From Azolla caroliniana (taxonomy: Eukaryota > Polypodiophyta): DNA of 64,000 bases. The position numbers were made by a program, and so were the translations under genes. The stretch's first letter is position 1; each line of letters opens with the position of its first letter. The notes beneath the pieces were generated by a model. That model was given only the letters and a program-made list of their open reading frames with translations. It did not search any database and was not told the origin of the DNA. The DNA is taken from NCBI GenBank assembly GCA_043228905.1, contig JBHGNT010000014.1, forward strand, positions 9,362,001-9,426,000, written 5' to 3'. Shown here in pieces: positions 30,972 to 42,598 of the stretch.

Positions 30972-33642
30972 TCAGTCTTCCTCCAAAATATCGAGCACAC
31001 TTTGCTCGATGGTGTCAAGTGGTGCTTCTTCCTCCTGTTCCTGTTCCTTGCCTGCCTGGTCTCCGACCTCCGGTTGGGTAGGCTGTTTCGTAAAAATTTG
31101 CTGCTCCGGCTCTGCTTGATTCTGTGGTGCCGGTGCTTCCTCACCGCTTCGTCCGGGTTCTTCCTGTTCTCCCTCCGTTCCTGGCTCTGTTCTGTTACCG
31201 GTGTCGCTTTCTCCGGTCTCGACTGGTCGACTCGATATGCCTCCTTCCTCTGCTCTGGTGTCTTCCGGTCTCAGCTCTTCTTCTTCTCCGGCATCGGTCT
31301 GCTCCTGCTCTTCTTCAAGTTCGTCTTCGGGTATTCCTCGTCGGGGTTGTTCGGTGTCGGTTGGTTCATCTTCAGTCGGTCGCTCTCCCTCACTTATTGT
31401 GATTGGCGTCGTTCTTCCCTTAGCTTCCTGTCTTAACCGGTCCTGCTCGTATCTCTCCAACTCCAACTGAGTTGCGAGCTGCCCGTCATCCAACCTCTCT
31501 ACCAACCCTCGGATTTCTTTGAGGTGTTCTTCTGCTAAAGTGTAGAAATCCTCTGACAATTCTTCCCGAATGGCGACGATACTTTCTTCATCCATCTTGT
31601 AGAACTTGTCACCGGTCTTCCTCCGATTCTCGGCATCTGCTCGGAGTGTCTGCAGCTCGGCTGCCTGTTGTGACCACTCCTTCCATAGCTTTTCCGTACT
31701 CGGCCTGCTTGTGATCTCGGTAGAGACGGTCGAAGTCCTCCGTCTTCTGCTTCAGGCGTCGGGTTGCCTGAGCTCTTAACCGATCGTCCCGGTCCTTCTG
31801 TTGTCGGAGTTCTTCCTGCAGTTGTTCTATCTCTTGCTCGGCATGTCGACGTAGTCGGTCCTTCTCCTTTTGCAGCTTCTCTTTTTCTTCTTGCAGTCGG
31901 TCATTAGCGGCTCGACCTTTCCGGAGGCCTTCTTCCATTTTTCGTCTGTTGTCCTCCACCGCTTTCCGCTGCTCCCTTTCTCTTTCCCTTAATGCCTCCT
32001 GAGCTTTTAACTCCTCTCATAAGGTTTCTATTATTTTTTCGGTCTCAGGGCCGGTTTGCAAGGCTATCGGTTCCGGTTCCGGTTCTGGTTGCTTCCTTGT
32101 TGTCCCGACCGGCTCGGTGACAACTTGTGCTTGTTGAATTCCTTCCCTTGCCTGCAACAGCTCCCCTTGCATTTCCTCGATCTGTGTTCGGAGCGCGACC
32201 AACTCCTGAGTTGTTGTATGCGTCAGTTGTTGCCTACACGTTTCTTCTTTCTCTAACTGGTCCGCTACTCCCGATAACTGCTCCGAAAGCCATCTCAGCC
32301 ATTGTGGCTTTGTTCTTCCGGTGTCGGGGTGGCCTTGCTCACTTAAGTCACGCTGATTTTCCGGCCTCTTCTCTGGCTCCGGCTCCGGCGCTTGTTCCTT
32401 CTTCTTCTCTGGGATGACCGGTTTTCTGAAGTCCGGCCCAACCGGTGTCGGTGTTGCTTCCCTGGGTACGGGTTCCGGTGCTGTTTCCACCTCGGCTACT
32501 GGAGATGGTCCTTGCGCCCTCTGCTGAGTTCTGTCCACTGGTGGAGCCGGTCCTTTCGCCCGTTTCTCCTGACCTTGTCTTGCTGGGAGTCTTACCAGTG
32601 GTTCGGATGAGTCTTCTGTTTCAGCCTCCTCCTCCGGTGCGGTTACCAGACGGACCTTTTGTATAAAGACCTCAGGTTCCGGTTCCGGCCGTCGCAGCGT
32701 TATATGGATTGGTTTTCGCGCTACCGGTTCCTCCTCAGCCGATTTCCCTTTGCCTTTACCTGCCGGTTTTGCCTTTGTTGCCGGTTCCTGTTGCTGTCGG
32801 GATGGTCCTTCCCCCTGCTGTTCTGCTTCTTGTTGGGTCCATCCGGGGGTGTGTTTCTCCAAGATCTGTTGGCGCTTTGTGACCTTTTTCGGTGTCGTCT
32901 CCTGCCGACCTCTTTTCTTTTGTGTGATGGGGAGCACCGGTGGGACTAACACCGTTAGCCATTGTGCTATCCCGGCCCATGGCTTTTTTCCTTCCACAAG
33001 ATTTTTGATGGCCTCCTTCAATCCTTCGGTTATGAAATGGAGCCAGTCTATTTGTAAGCCCTCGTACGCTGCTATTAAGAACGCTGCCCGGTACTTGGCT
33101 ATGCCTGGGGGACGGGGATTCACGAATCCGTATTCCATCATAGCGCGGGCCACTTCTCCGAACAGCAGGTTCTCTCCGCCCTGCGTTCGGTACGCCTTGC
33201 TGCTGATAGAGTATTCCCCGAAATATTCGAACAGGATTTCACTGGAAGGGTTTTCGATTGTTTGAAGTCCTCCTGCTTTGATCCCCATGAGCGCCTGCAC
33301 CGCTCCTTCCGTGACTTCTGATATATCGATCGATGCTGCCGCCTGCTCTGGTTCTGCGTGTGGTGGAGCGTCGGCGATCCGCAACAATCCTTTTAACCCG
33401 TTCTCCCTCATCCATTGGCGTGCCTCTTCCGACAGTACCATTGTTTCGAATTCTTCTTCTGCTGCTTGTTGTTCGGGATCGCGCTGTGTGTGCTCTGTGC
33501 GTCGGGTCGCTCTTCTGTGCTTCTGCGCCTGTATGTAGGAAAATTCGTAAAAAGTGAGCCCTTCGCAGGCCTGTGTCTTATATAGTAAGTTGTGCCTCGA
33601 GCCGCCCTTTTTCGTTTCCCGCGCATGTTCCTCTCCTGCCAT
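30972..33642 (-). CDS. Element M accessory protein, about 890 codons, broken by one stop and one frameshift
   Basis: Minus-strand frame from ATG 33642 (MAGEEHARETKKGG, A at -3 and G at +4). The first about 290 residues look globular and mixed alpha: EEARQWMRENGLKGLLRI, SEILFEYFGEYSISSKAYR, FGEVARAMMEYGFVNPRPPG, FLIAAYEGLQIDWLHFITE. Then a long Pro/Glu/Lys-rich region, and coiled-coil segments (LRWLSEQLSGVADQLEKEE; after the stop, EEKEKLQKEKDRLRR) and an acidic tail ending VLDILEED. A TGA near 32017 and a 1-nt shift near 31660 are the only interruptions over about 2.7 kb. It has no gag, RT or IN motif. Its position after IN is that of additional ORFs in Tat/Ogre-type elements. A distant link to plant transposon-associated gag-like domains is possible but unproven. 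Confidence 0.7.
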
Positions 33643-33693
33643 AATTAGTATGTCCTTTCTTGTTTGCCGCGTGTGAGTGCCCACGTTCCATGC

Positions 33694-33701
33694 TTTAAAT
33701 A
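33694..33701 (-). promoter_or_regulatory. TATA-like box upstream of the accessory ORF
   Basis: Minus-strand TATTTAAA about 52-59 nt before the ATG at 33642, the right distance for a transcript starting about 25-30 nt before the ORF. Only a sequence match. Confidence 0.35.
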
Positions 33702-33709
33702 GCAAGTAC

Positions 33710-33875
33710 GCGCACGTCCTTTTTTAATGCATGACGCCTCTTCATTGCATGGTGGCGCTCCCACCTCTTGTGATCTCCCCATCATTACTATGATTCGCGT
33801 CGATTTTGCCCACGTCTTCTCTTTTCTTTTTTTCTTTTTTTTTCTTTTTTTTTTTTTTTCTTTGTTTGGACCACG
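33710..33875. other. Spacer with polypyrimidine tract, element M
   Basis: Between the IN stop and the accessory ORF. Plus strand 33822-33862 is almost entirely T with a few C (polypurine on the element strand), possibly an internal polypurine tract. No protein. Confidence 0.5.
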
Positions 33876-34158
33876 TCATTTGCTTGTCCCCCCCGATTTG
33901 TTCGGGTCGGTTCGTGTGGATACCGGATCCTTCTGTCGGTTTTCCGGGATAGTCTTTGTCAGTATCGGTGTCGGTTCTTCCTCGGTCCGAATATCTTCAG
34001 CAACGTCCGTCGGTGTCGGTTCCTCATCTTGCCGGATTTCCGGGTTTTGGTTGAACGGGTTGGCTGGCATATTTCCCTTATACGGCTTTAGTCGAAATCC
34101 ATTTGCCCACTTGCCGATGACATCTCCAGACAACGTGCCGAGCTGATACGACCCATTG
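33876..34158 (-). pseudogene. Element M integrase C-terminus, distal part
   Basis: Continues the frame of 39753-40115 across Copia L: SYQLGTLSGDVIGKWANG and FRLKPYKG, typical of the end of plant gypsy IN, followed by an acidic Pro/Thr tail with two EEPTP repeats. No chromodomain is seen. Confidence 0.75.
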
Positions 34159-34420
34159 TGTTAAACACATTGCTCGGCCACAACCGAGGAATAGGATCAA
34201 CTCCAGAAAATAGGAAATACAAAATACACGAAGACAACAGAGAGAAAGGTACACTGGATGTTTTACGTGGAAAACCCTAAATGGGAAAAACCACGGGAGT
34301 CCTCAAACTCCAACTATCACTATAAACAGAGATGTACACTGGTGAAGCTACAAGGCAACAACCTTGAGCTCACTGTCTTCGCCACAGGCGGCGGTAATAC
34401 ACTGAGGCAACGACCTCTTC

Positions 34421-34457
<37 letters not shown>

Positions 34458-34891
34458 CTGCACTCACTTCGCTCCCACTAAGTGGAAAAACAGGAAAAAT
34501 GAGCAACAACATTCAAACTGTTTGCCCTAAGTCATATTTATACATATATGACTTTCGGGCTATTTACAAATATAGCCTAGAGGGCCCTTGGCAAACATAT
34601 TCACAAATATGTCCCCGCATCCGGATCTCTCTCCGGGTACATTCGTCATCCAGCTCCGTAGCCGGGGTCTTCAGCATCCGGCTCCGTAGCCGGGGTCTTC
34701 ATCATCCGGGAGAAGCCGGGTACTCTTCATCCGGCTTCATGTCGGGTACTCTTCATCATCCGGTTCCGTAGCCGGGTACTCTTCATCCGGCTTCATGTCG
34801 GGTACTCTTCATCATCCGGTTCCGTAACCGCAACCGGGCTTGCCGTCATTCATCTCCGGACATCCCATCCGGAGGGACCGAAATCCCAACA
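34159..34891 (-). repeat. Copia L 3' LTR
   Basis: 733 bp, TGTTAAACAC...CCCAACA on the plus strand, with a (CT)n tract at about 34421-34455 and a CCGG-rich array of about 28-bp repeats at 34618-34830. Confidence 0.95.
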
Positions 34892-34901
34892 AACTCCCCC
34901 T

Positions 34902-37900
34902 TCACTTCGGCATGGGATGTCTCTCCAATCCGATCCTCTTCCGGCATGCTTCCAGCTTGTCGGGTGTGAGCACTTTGGTTAGCATATCTGACCCGTTCTC
35001 GTCCGTGTGGATCTTCGTCAGCACGAACTCCTGGTCTTCTATCCTTTCCCGGATCCAGTGATATCTTCGCTGGATGTGCTTCGTCCGGGAGTGATAGGCC
35101 GCATTCTTCGCAAGGTGGATGGCACTCTGACTGTCGCAGTAGAGTCGGTACTCCTCCTGCCGGATACCGAGCTCTCTAATGAAGTCCTTCATCCATATTA
35201 TTTCCTTGCCGGCTTCAACAGCCGCCATGTACTCCGCCTCCGTGGTTGACAACGCAACCGTCTTCTGCAACCTCGACTGCCACGAAACGGCTCCCCCTGC
35301 ATATGTCAATACATACCCTGATGTAGACCGGCTGGTATCCGCATCAGCCGACATGTCCGAATCGGTAAATCCATCGAGTTCGGGCTTACCGGAGCCGAAT
35401 CGGAGGCACATGTTCGAAGTGCCCTTTAAGTATCGGAGTATCCATTTGACCGCGTTCCAGTGCTCCTTGCCGGGATTACTCATATACCGGCTCACCACTC
35501 CGACTGCGTATCCAATGTCCGGTCGGGTACACACCATTGCGTACATCAAGCTCCCGACGGCAGAGGCATATGGTATCTTCATCATTTCCTCCTTTTCAAC
35601 TTTTGTCTTGGGACTTTGCTTGCCGGATAACTTGCAGTTTGCCGGGAGGGTCGACCCGACCGGTCTTGCTTCCGACATGTTGAACCGGTGAAGCACCTTT
35701 GTCACGTACTTCTCCTGTGACAGCCACAACTGCTTCTTCTTCCAGTCCCGGATGATGTGCATCCCTAGTATTTGCCTCGCCGGACCCAGGTCCTTCATTG
35801 AGAAGGTTCGGTGAAGCGCTTTCTTCATCATCCGTATCTTGACCTGGTCCCGTCCGACGATCAACATGTCGTCCACGTACAAGAGGAGTATTAGAAAGTC
35901 TCCTCCTTCGAACTTCTTCACAAACATGCAGTGATCGGACTGCGTTTTGTGGTACCCTTCGTCGGTCATGAAAGAGTCGAACTTCCGGTACCATTGCCGG
36001 GGAGCCTGCTTCAGTTCGTAAAGGCTCTTCTTCAACCGGCATACCAGGTGCTCCTTCCCTTTCTTCTCGAATCCTTCCGGTTGCTGCATGTAGATCTCTT
36101 CTTCGAGGTCACCGTGAAGGAATGCCGTCTTCACGTCCATCTGTTCTACCTCGAGGTCCATGCTTGCCACTATGCTCAGCACCGTCTGGATGGAGGTCAT
36201 CTTCACTACCGGGGCAAATATCTCGTCGAAGTCGACGCCCTTCTTCTGCTAGAACCCCTTCACCACAATCCTGGCTTTGTATCTCGGGGGGTTTCCGGCA
36301 TCTCCCGGTTTCAGCTTGAACACCCACTTGTTTCGAAGTGCCCGCTTTCCTTTCGGCAACTCCACAAGTTCATATGTGTGGTTCTCATGCAGGGAATCCA
36401 TCTCCTCCTGCATGGCACTTAACAACCTGCGGCTATGGGTGTCAAGCTTTGCTTCTTCAAAACTCTCCGGCTCCCCCTCGTCGGTTAACAGCACGTGCTC
36501 TGGTTCCGGAAATCTCCGGGGGGCCCTTCTCTCTCTTAGAGGATATCTCCATTCCGGAGCTTCGGTAACCGGCTCCTCCGTTTCCTCTTCATCCGAATCC
36601 ATTTCGGGATCGGGGCCGGTTCCGGTATCAGTTTCATCTTCCTCGGCCGGTTCTGTTTCTTCACCGTCTTCGGCCGGATCCTCGAGTGCTAACCGGTCCC
36701 TTGCCGGTCGGGACTGCTCCTCGTAGAGTTGATCCTCACCGGTCGACTTAGAGCTCTTCATCTTCTTCTCCGACTCCCAGTCGGCGAGTGTCTTGTCCTC
36801 CATGAAGATGATATCACGACTCCGGAATATCTTTTCGTCGACCGGGTCCCATACTCGGTAGCCGAACTCGTCATCGCCGTAACCGAGGAATATGCATGGC
36901 CGGGTCTTTGGATCTAGCTTTCCTCTCCGGTCCTTTGCCACATGCACATATGCGAGACACCCGAACACCTTCAGATGCCGGTAGGATACTTCCCTACCGG
37001 TCCACACTCTCTGCGGCGTGTCTCCGTCCAAAGGTACTGAGGGTGATCTGTTTATCACGTATGTCGCCGTCGACATTGCCTCGGCCCAAAACCCCTTGGG
37101 TAATTTCGCATGCGCCAGCATACTCCGGACCCTCTCCATTATGGTCCGGTTCATCCTCTCGGCCAGCCCGTTCAGTTCCGGCGTCTTCGGCACAGTAAAC
37201 TCGAGTCGGATTCCCTTCGAGCGACAGTACTCCTGGAACTGCCCCCGGTATTCCCCTCCGTTATCTGCTCGTATTGCTTTCAGCTTCTTGCCGGATTCTC
37301 TTTCCACTCTCGCGTGGAGTTCTTTGAAGACGGACAATACTTGGTCCTTTGTCTTCAACGGTGCCGTCCACAGCTTCCGGCTATGGTCATCTATGAATGT
37401 TACGAAGTACTGGGCTCCGCCATGTGACTTCGTTTCTACCTGACACACATCAGTGTGTACCAACTCCAATGGTACACTACGTCTCATCGGTGGTCTTGAG
37501 CGGAAGGAGGTCCGGTTTTGCTTACCGGCCAGACAGTCGGTACACTTCCCCAGGTGTACGTGCTTTACCGGTATCAGGTTTTCTTCGGCAAGCCTCTTCA
37601 TCCCCTTCTCGCTCATGTGGCACAGTCTCTTGTCCCACAGCTCACCGGTAGTGTCAGCTGCCACGTTCAGCTCCTCCGGACATAGCCGGGAATTCATCAG
37701 GTACAGTGTGTTGACCTTCCGGGCCCGAGCCACTATCAGGCTCCCTTTGCTGAACTTCATGACACCGTTCCGGATGCTACCCGTGTAGCCTTCATCGTCT
37801 AGCCTCCTGGCCGAAATCAGGTTCAATCGAACCTCCGGAACGTGTCGAACATCCTTCAGCAGCATCTTGCATCCGGTTGATGTCATCAGCCACACGTCTC

Positions 37901-38975
37901 CTATGCCGGCAATCCGGCATGTGCCTTCATTTCCCATCCGGACACAGCCGTGCTCACCGGCTGTGTAGGATGAGAAGTATTTCTTCTCCGGGGTCAGGTG
38001 GAACGACGCTCCGGAATCGACCACCCAGGTCATCTCTTCACCGGCAAGGTTCAGCTCCCTCTCTTCGGTAATGAGCATTATCTCTTCTTCACTTGCCGCG
38101 AGTGCCGTCGTTCCTTTCCGGTCCTGCCCTCGCCGATCCGGACCTCTCCGGTCTGTGGCTCCCCGGTATGCACCGTTTCGCTCCGGTGACTTCTTCGAAT
38201 CGGTACCGTCGGTTCCGTTGTCTTTCCGGAAATGCCGACAGTTCTTCTGGAAGTGCCCCGGCTTCCCACAGTAGAAGCATGTAGGTCTTCCCCTCGACTG
38301 CGACCGTGTCCCCGACTTCTCCCGTCTTTGCGGACTCCGGTTCCGTTGTCTTCCCCGTTCCGATTCGGTAAGCAGCGCCTTCGAGTCGGAGGCCGGTTCT
38401 TTATCTCTCCGATGCGCTTCTTCATTTAGAATACTTGTCTTTACCGTTAGTAAAGACAAGTTCTCTTCCTTACAGGAGGTGCTGAGAGTAACTACCAAGT
38501 TCTCCCAGCTCTCCGGAAGGGTACACATCAGCATGATGGCTTGCATTGCGTCATCCAACGGGAACTTGATCACCGCAAGCTGGTTCACGAGTCCCATGAA
38601 CGTGCTGACGTGTTCGACCATGCTCTCGCCGTCCCGGTACTTAAGATTCACTATCTTCCTCATCAGGGAGGTCCGGGTCAGAGCATTCTTCCTCTCATAC
38701 AGTCCGGACAGCTTCTGCCACATCTCATAGGCGTTCGTATCGTTCGCCACATGTTGCAGAACACTTACATCGACATATTGCCGGATCGTCGCTACGGCTT
38801 TCAGGTTCAGGAGCTTCCACTCCGACTCTATTACTCCCTTGGGTATCTCGGCATTGTCGATCGGTTCGTACAGGTCTCGGACGATGAGAAGGTCTTCCAT
38901 CTTTATCTTCCAGTCGGCGTAGTTCTGTGAGTTCAACACCATCATGCCCGGAGGCCCACTACCGCCGCCTTCCAT
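34902..38975 (-). pseudogene. Copia L gag-pol polyprotein (one amber codon)
   Basis: Minus-strand frame of 1,358 codons including stops, from ATG 38975. Order: gag (MEGGGSGPPGMMVLNSQNYA, then DWKIKMEDLLIV), knuckle CFYCGKPGHFQKNC, protease WVVDSGASFHLT, IN zinc module (KRLCHMSEKGMKRL ... CTDCLAGKQ), IN core (HTDVCQVETKS, FIDDHSRKLW, IRADNGGEYRGQ, NGLAERMNRT), acidic linker, RT (LRNKWVFKLK, MDVKTAFLHGDLEEEIYM, LLLYVDDMLIVG), RNase H (FTDSDMSADADTSRS, ALSTTEAEYMAA, YCDSQSAIHLA). The only break is TAG at 36249-36251 where relatives have Gln (GFQQKKGVDFDEIF), a single C-to-T change. Readthrough or reversion would give a complete protein. Confidence 0.93.
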
Positions 38976-39006
38976 TTTCTGTGTTACCGTCGCTCTGATA
39001 CCACTT

Positions 39007-39268
39007 TGTTAAACACAGTGCTCGGCCACAACCGAGGAATAGGATCAACTCCAGAAAATAGGAAATACAAAATACACGAAGACAACAGAGAGAAAGGTAC
39101 ACTGGATGTTTTACGTGGAAAACCCTAAATGGGAAAAACCACGGGAGTCCTCAAACTCCAACTATCACTATAAACAGAGATGTACACTGGTGAAGCTACA
39201 AGGCAACAACCTTGAGCTCACTGTCTTCGCCACAGGCGGCGGTAATACACTGAGGCAACGACCTCTTC

Positions 39269-39313
<45 letters not shown>

Positions 39314-39747
39314 CTGCACTCACTTCGCTCCCACTAAGTGGAAAAACAGGAAAAATGAGCAACAACATTCAAACTGTTTGCCCTAAGTCATATTTATACA
39401 TATATGACTTTCGGGCTATTTACAAATATAGCCTAGAGGGCCCTTGGCAAACATATTCACAAATATGTCCCCGCATCCGGATCTCTCTCCGGGTACATTC
39501 GTCATCCGGCTCCGTAGCCGGGGTCTTCAGCATCCGGCTCCGTAGCCGGGGTCTTCATCATCCGGGAGAAGCCGGGTACTCTTCATCCGGCTTCATGTCG
39601 GGTACTCTTCATCATCCGGTTCCGTAGCCGGGTACTCTTCATCCGGCTTCATGTCGGGTACTCTTCATCATCCGGTTCCGTAACCGCAACCGGGCTTGCC
39701 GTCATTCATCTCCGGACATCCCATCCGGAGGGACCGAAATCCCAACA
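39007..39747 (-). repeat. Copia L 5' LTR
   Basis: 741 bp; the (CT)n tract (about 39270-39312) is longer than in the 3' LTR. The CCGG-rich array is repeated at 39477-39690. Confidence 0.95.
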
Positions 39748-39752
39748 CATTG

Positions 39753-40115
39753 TACTCCTTGGTGATCCAGAACGGTCCGGTCCATCGAAACCACAACTTT
39801 CCCGGCATGTTCCCCATCCGTGTCTGGAATAGTAGTACCAGTTTCCCGACCTCGAACTCCTTTTCATTGCCACGCCGGTGTCGGTCCACGAAGGCTTTTC
39901 TCCTCCTTTGCTCCAGTTCGAGTTGTAGTAAGCTGGCTATTCAGTTTTCCTCTAATTCCAACAACGCCACCAGCCGGATTCGTTCGGACTTGTTCTCACT
40001 TAAGCGCTCCTTCACCTGAATCCGTAAGCTAGGGATCTGGAACTCTACCGGCATGACCGCTTCTAACCCGAATGCTAGTCGGAACGGGGTTGTCCGGATG
40101 TGGTCGCCAAAATAG
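39753..40115 (-). pseudogene. Element M integrase C-terminus, proximal part
   Basis: Minus-strand TTPFRLAFGLEAVMPVEF near 40050-40110, then VGKLVLLFQTRMGNMPGKLW and GPFWITKEYN up to the Copia L insertion. The IN sequence begins within about 15 nt of the 5' LTR, showing a large internal deletion. Confidence 0.8.
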
Positions 40116-40505
40116 TGTTGTCTGTCTGGCCGGACTAGCCTCAACACAGGTGTCTATCCGACACTTCTCCAAAGGGGTGGTAAGGATTGGATGCTAGGTT
40201 ACACGCATAAGATGATTACAATTAAGCACAGATGGTAAACAATACAAGATACAGATAAACACGCAATAATTACTATTGTATTACTTCCGTCCAAAAACTT
40301 TACAAATCATCGGATCCTTTTATAGGCATCCGGCAAGGTTACGATCGGTGCGCTTAGGCAACCGACATCCGAATCGGTCCGGATCCGGATCGGTACAACT
40401 GTACCGGATCCGTCCCTCCGAATAATAATTCTACTATTATTTACTTCCTATTATCCGATCCGATTCCGCCTTCCCACTTGTCCTTGCTCTTCTGACCGGC
40501 CAACA
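40116..40505 (-). repeat. Element M 5' LTR
   Basis: 390 bp, near-identical to 30532-30921; followed by TSD AAGAC. Confidence 0.92.
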
Positions 40506-41870
40506 AAGACTTTGTCGTGCTCTCCCCGCGCAAGGAAGCAAGGAGACGATTCACGCACAAAGAGAAGGAGAAGAAGAAGATGCCGGAATACAAAATCGGC
40601 AACGCTGAGTCGGATTGGTGCGAATCCGACTCTAGAAAAGATGAAGGCGGATCTTTGGCAACGAAGACCGAACCGGTCAAGCGGGACCTCAAACCGGGTA
40701 ATACCAAGTTACATCATTCTTCCCGAAGAACCCCGTGACCCGATACGGGTACAATGAGTACATGGCGCATCACTATGTGTACATGACCAAGGTGGCGAAA
40801 GTGCGTGAGCCGGAGAGCTCCGCAGAAGCGGCAAAGGACGCAAGTTGGCGTGCCGCTATGGAGGAAGAAATGCGGGCACTTGATGCCAACGACACATGGG
40901 ACCTACTTGACCCTCCCCGACGCTGTAAACCGATCGGATGTAAGTGGGTGTACAAGATAAAGTACAATGTCAACGGTTTGGTAAACCGGTACAAGGCCCT
41001 GTTAGTGGCGAAGGGATACGTGCAAACCCACGGAATCGACTACAACGAGACCACGGAATTGACTACGACGAGACCTTCGCTCCGGTAGCGAAGATGACAA
41101 TGGTTTGTGTGGTGCTAGCGATTGCTACGGAAAGGGGGTGGCATCTTCACTAGATGGACGTGAAGAATGTTTTTCTTCAAGGCGATCTTGAAGAAGAGGT
41201 CTTTATGACCCAACCCCCTGGTTTTCAGTCAGAGATGAACAAGTTGGCGGTATGCCGGCTAAAGAAGTCACTTTATGGCCTGAAGCAAGCCCCTGAGCTT
41301 GGAATGCAAAGATTACGCACCGGTTGCGTAAGATGGGGTTTGCGGCCTCCAAGTCTGACTCTTTGTTGTTCATCTGGCAAGGTCTGGACGGTCCGGTTTG
41401 CATCTTGCTGTATGTTGATGATCTAGTCATCACCGGACCCGGACTCGATGAAATCAACTGAGTCAAGTCCCAGCTGTCAGAAGCATTTGAGATGAAGGAC
41501 GTGGGGGACCTTCACTATTTCCTCAGGATCGAAGTGATCCGAGCCCCCGACGGCATATTGCTCTCACAGAGACACTATGTGTTGAATATGTTGTACAAGT
41601 TCGGCATGACGTAATCCCGACCGATCTCCACACCCCTGGACCAGAACCAAAAGCTTTGTCCCAACTCCGGACCGGCCTACGATGAGAAACGGTTCCGACA
41701 AATTGTCGGAAGCCTTATATATTTGACCATCACCCGAGCCGACATCAGCTATTCGATCGGTGTGATTAGCCATTTCATGCTGAACTCGATCGTAGAGCAT
41801 CTTCAATGCGCACACCAAATACTGCGGTATGTGAGCGGCACGAAGGACTAGGAACTGTTATACCGGCATG
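40506..41870 (+). pseudogene. Copia B IN-RT linker and reverse transcriptase
   Basis: Basic linker, then EYMAHHYVYMTKVAKVREPE, GCKWVYKIKYN, VNRYKALLVAKGYVQTHG, MDVKNVFLQGDLEEEVFM, LKKSLYGLKQAP and an LLYVDDLVITG segment in another frame. A 23-bp tandem duplication at 41028-41073 shifts the frame within RT; further stops follow. Confidence 0.85.
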
Positions 41871-42598
41871 GTATAACCGAAGAGCTAGTCGGTTACACGG
41901 ATGTCGACTGGGCCGGCAATGCATCAGATCGCCGATCAACTTCCGGTTACATGTTTTCCCCACGTAGCGTGGTTGTTGCGTGGAGCAGCAAAAAGCAGCC
42001 AACAGTGGCTCTGTCGAGCACTGAGGCTAAGTATCGGGGTGCTACTGTTGCCACCTGTGAAGCCATTTGGGTTCGGCGACTCCTGCAAGACCTATGGATC
42101 GCCAAGAACCCAATATTCCATGCTCGCACAAAGCACATAGAAGTGCACTACCACTTCATGTGTGAGCATGTCCTGAGCAGTGAAGTCGAACTTCAGTATG
42201 TTCATACGGATCGGCAAGTTGCCGAAATCTTCACCAAACCGCTCGGATCGGACAAGTTGCAGCACTTCACCGATATGCTTGGTGTTCAGCATCTCGACAT
42301 GCCACACTTGAGGGGGAGAACGGGCAAAGACACCAGCAAAGACACCGGAATAGGCAAAGGCAAAGAGACTGTCGATTGTGTCGGTAAGGGAAGAGCCGAC
42401 AAGAGGAGAGACAAGAAGAAGAAAGGAACCGAGTCAACAGAGGAAGTTGACACATCCGAACAAGTCGGAACAAGCGGTTGCGGCGGCAGAGTCAAGAAGG
42501 ACAGAGCCGACCGAAAGAAGAAGGCCAAAACCTGGATATGGTCCAATGCGGTAAGTGCCGGAGTCGCAACAACGAGGGAGCTGAATTGGGCATGTTGA
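41871..42598 (+). pseudogene. Copia B RNase H and Lys-rich tail
   Basis: [53 protein letters not shown], then DMPHLRGRTGK across the internal polypurine-like tract (about 42308-42322) into a Lys-rich tail (KGRADKRRDKKKKGTEST, SGCGGRVKKDRADRKKK) that aligns with the Copia C tail. Lacks about 50 nt of RNase H around 42090 relative to F. Confidence 0.8.

Larger units (their letters stand above)
34159..39747 (-). mobile_element. Copia L: almost intact, youngest nested insertion
   Basis: TSD CATTG at 34154-34158 and 39748-39752. LTRs 34159-34891 (733 bp) and 39007-39747 (741 bp) differ mainly in CT-repeat length plus a few substitutions. PBS TGGTATCAGAGC on the minus strand (38992-39003), polypurine tract at 34892-34904, one polyprotein frame with a single amber codon. 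Confidence 0.96.
30532..40505 (-). mobile_element. Element M: gypsy-derived, mostly pol-less, with accessory ORF
   Basis: TSD AAGAC at 30527-30531 and 40506-40510; LTRs 390 bp each (30532-30921, 40116-40505), nearly identical. On the minus strand the internal region starts with a TTTTGGCGACC PBS-like sequence and immediately enters an integrase C-terminus, split by Copia L. A long accessory frame then runs to the 3' LTR. Gag, protease, RT, RNase H and the IN core are absent, so the element would need proteins in trans. Confidence 0.9.

Noticed and set aside
30972-33642. Host coiled-coil gene captured at random
   Set aside because: It lies precisely between an integrase end and an LTR within TSD-flanked element M, on the element strand, as accessory ORFs do; host capture cannot be excluded but is not needed.
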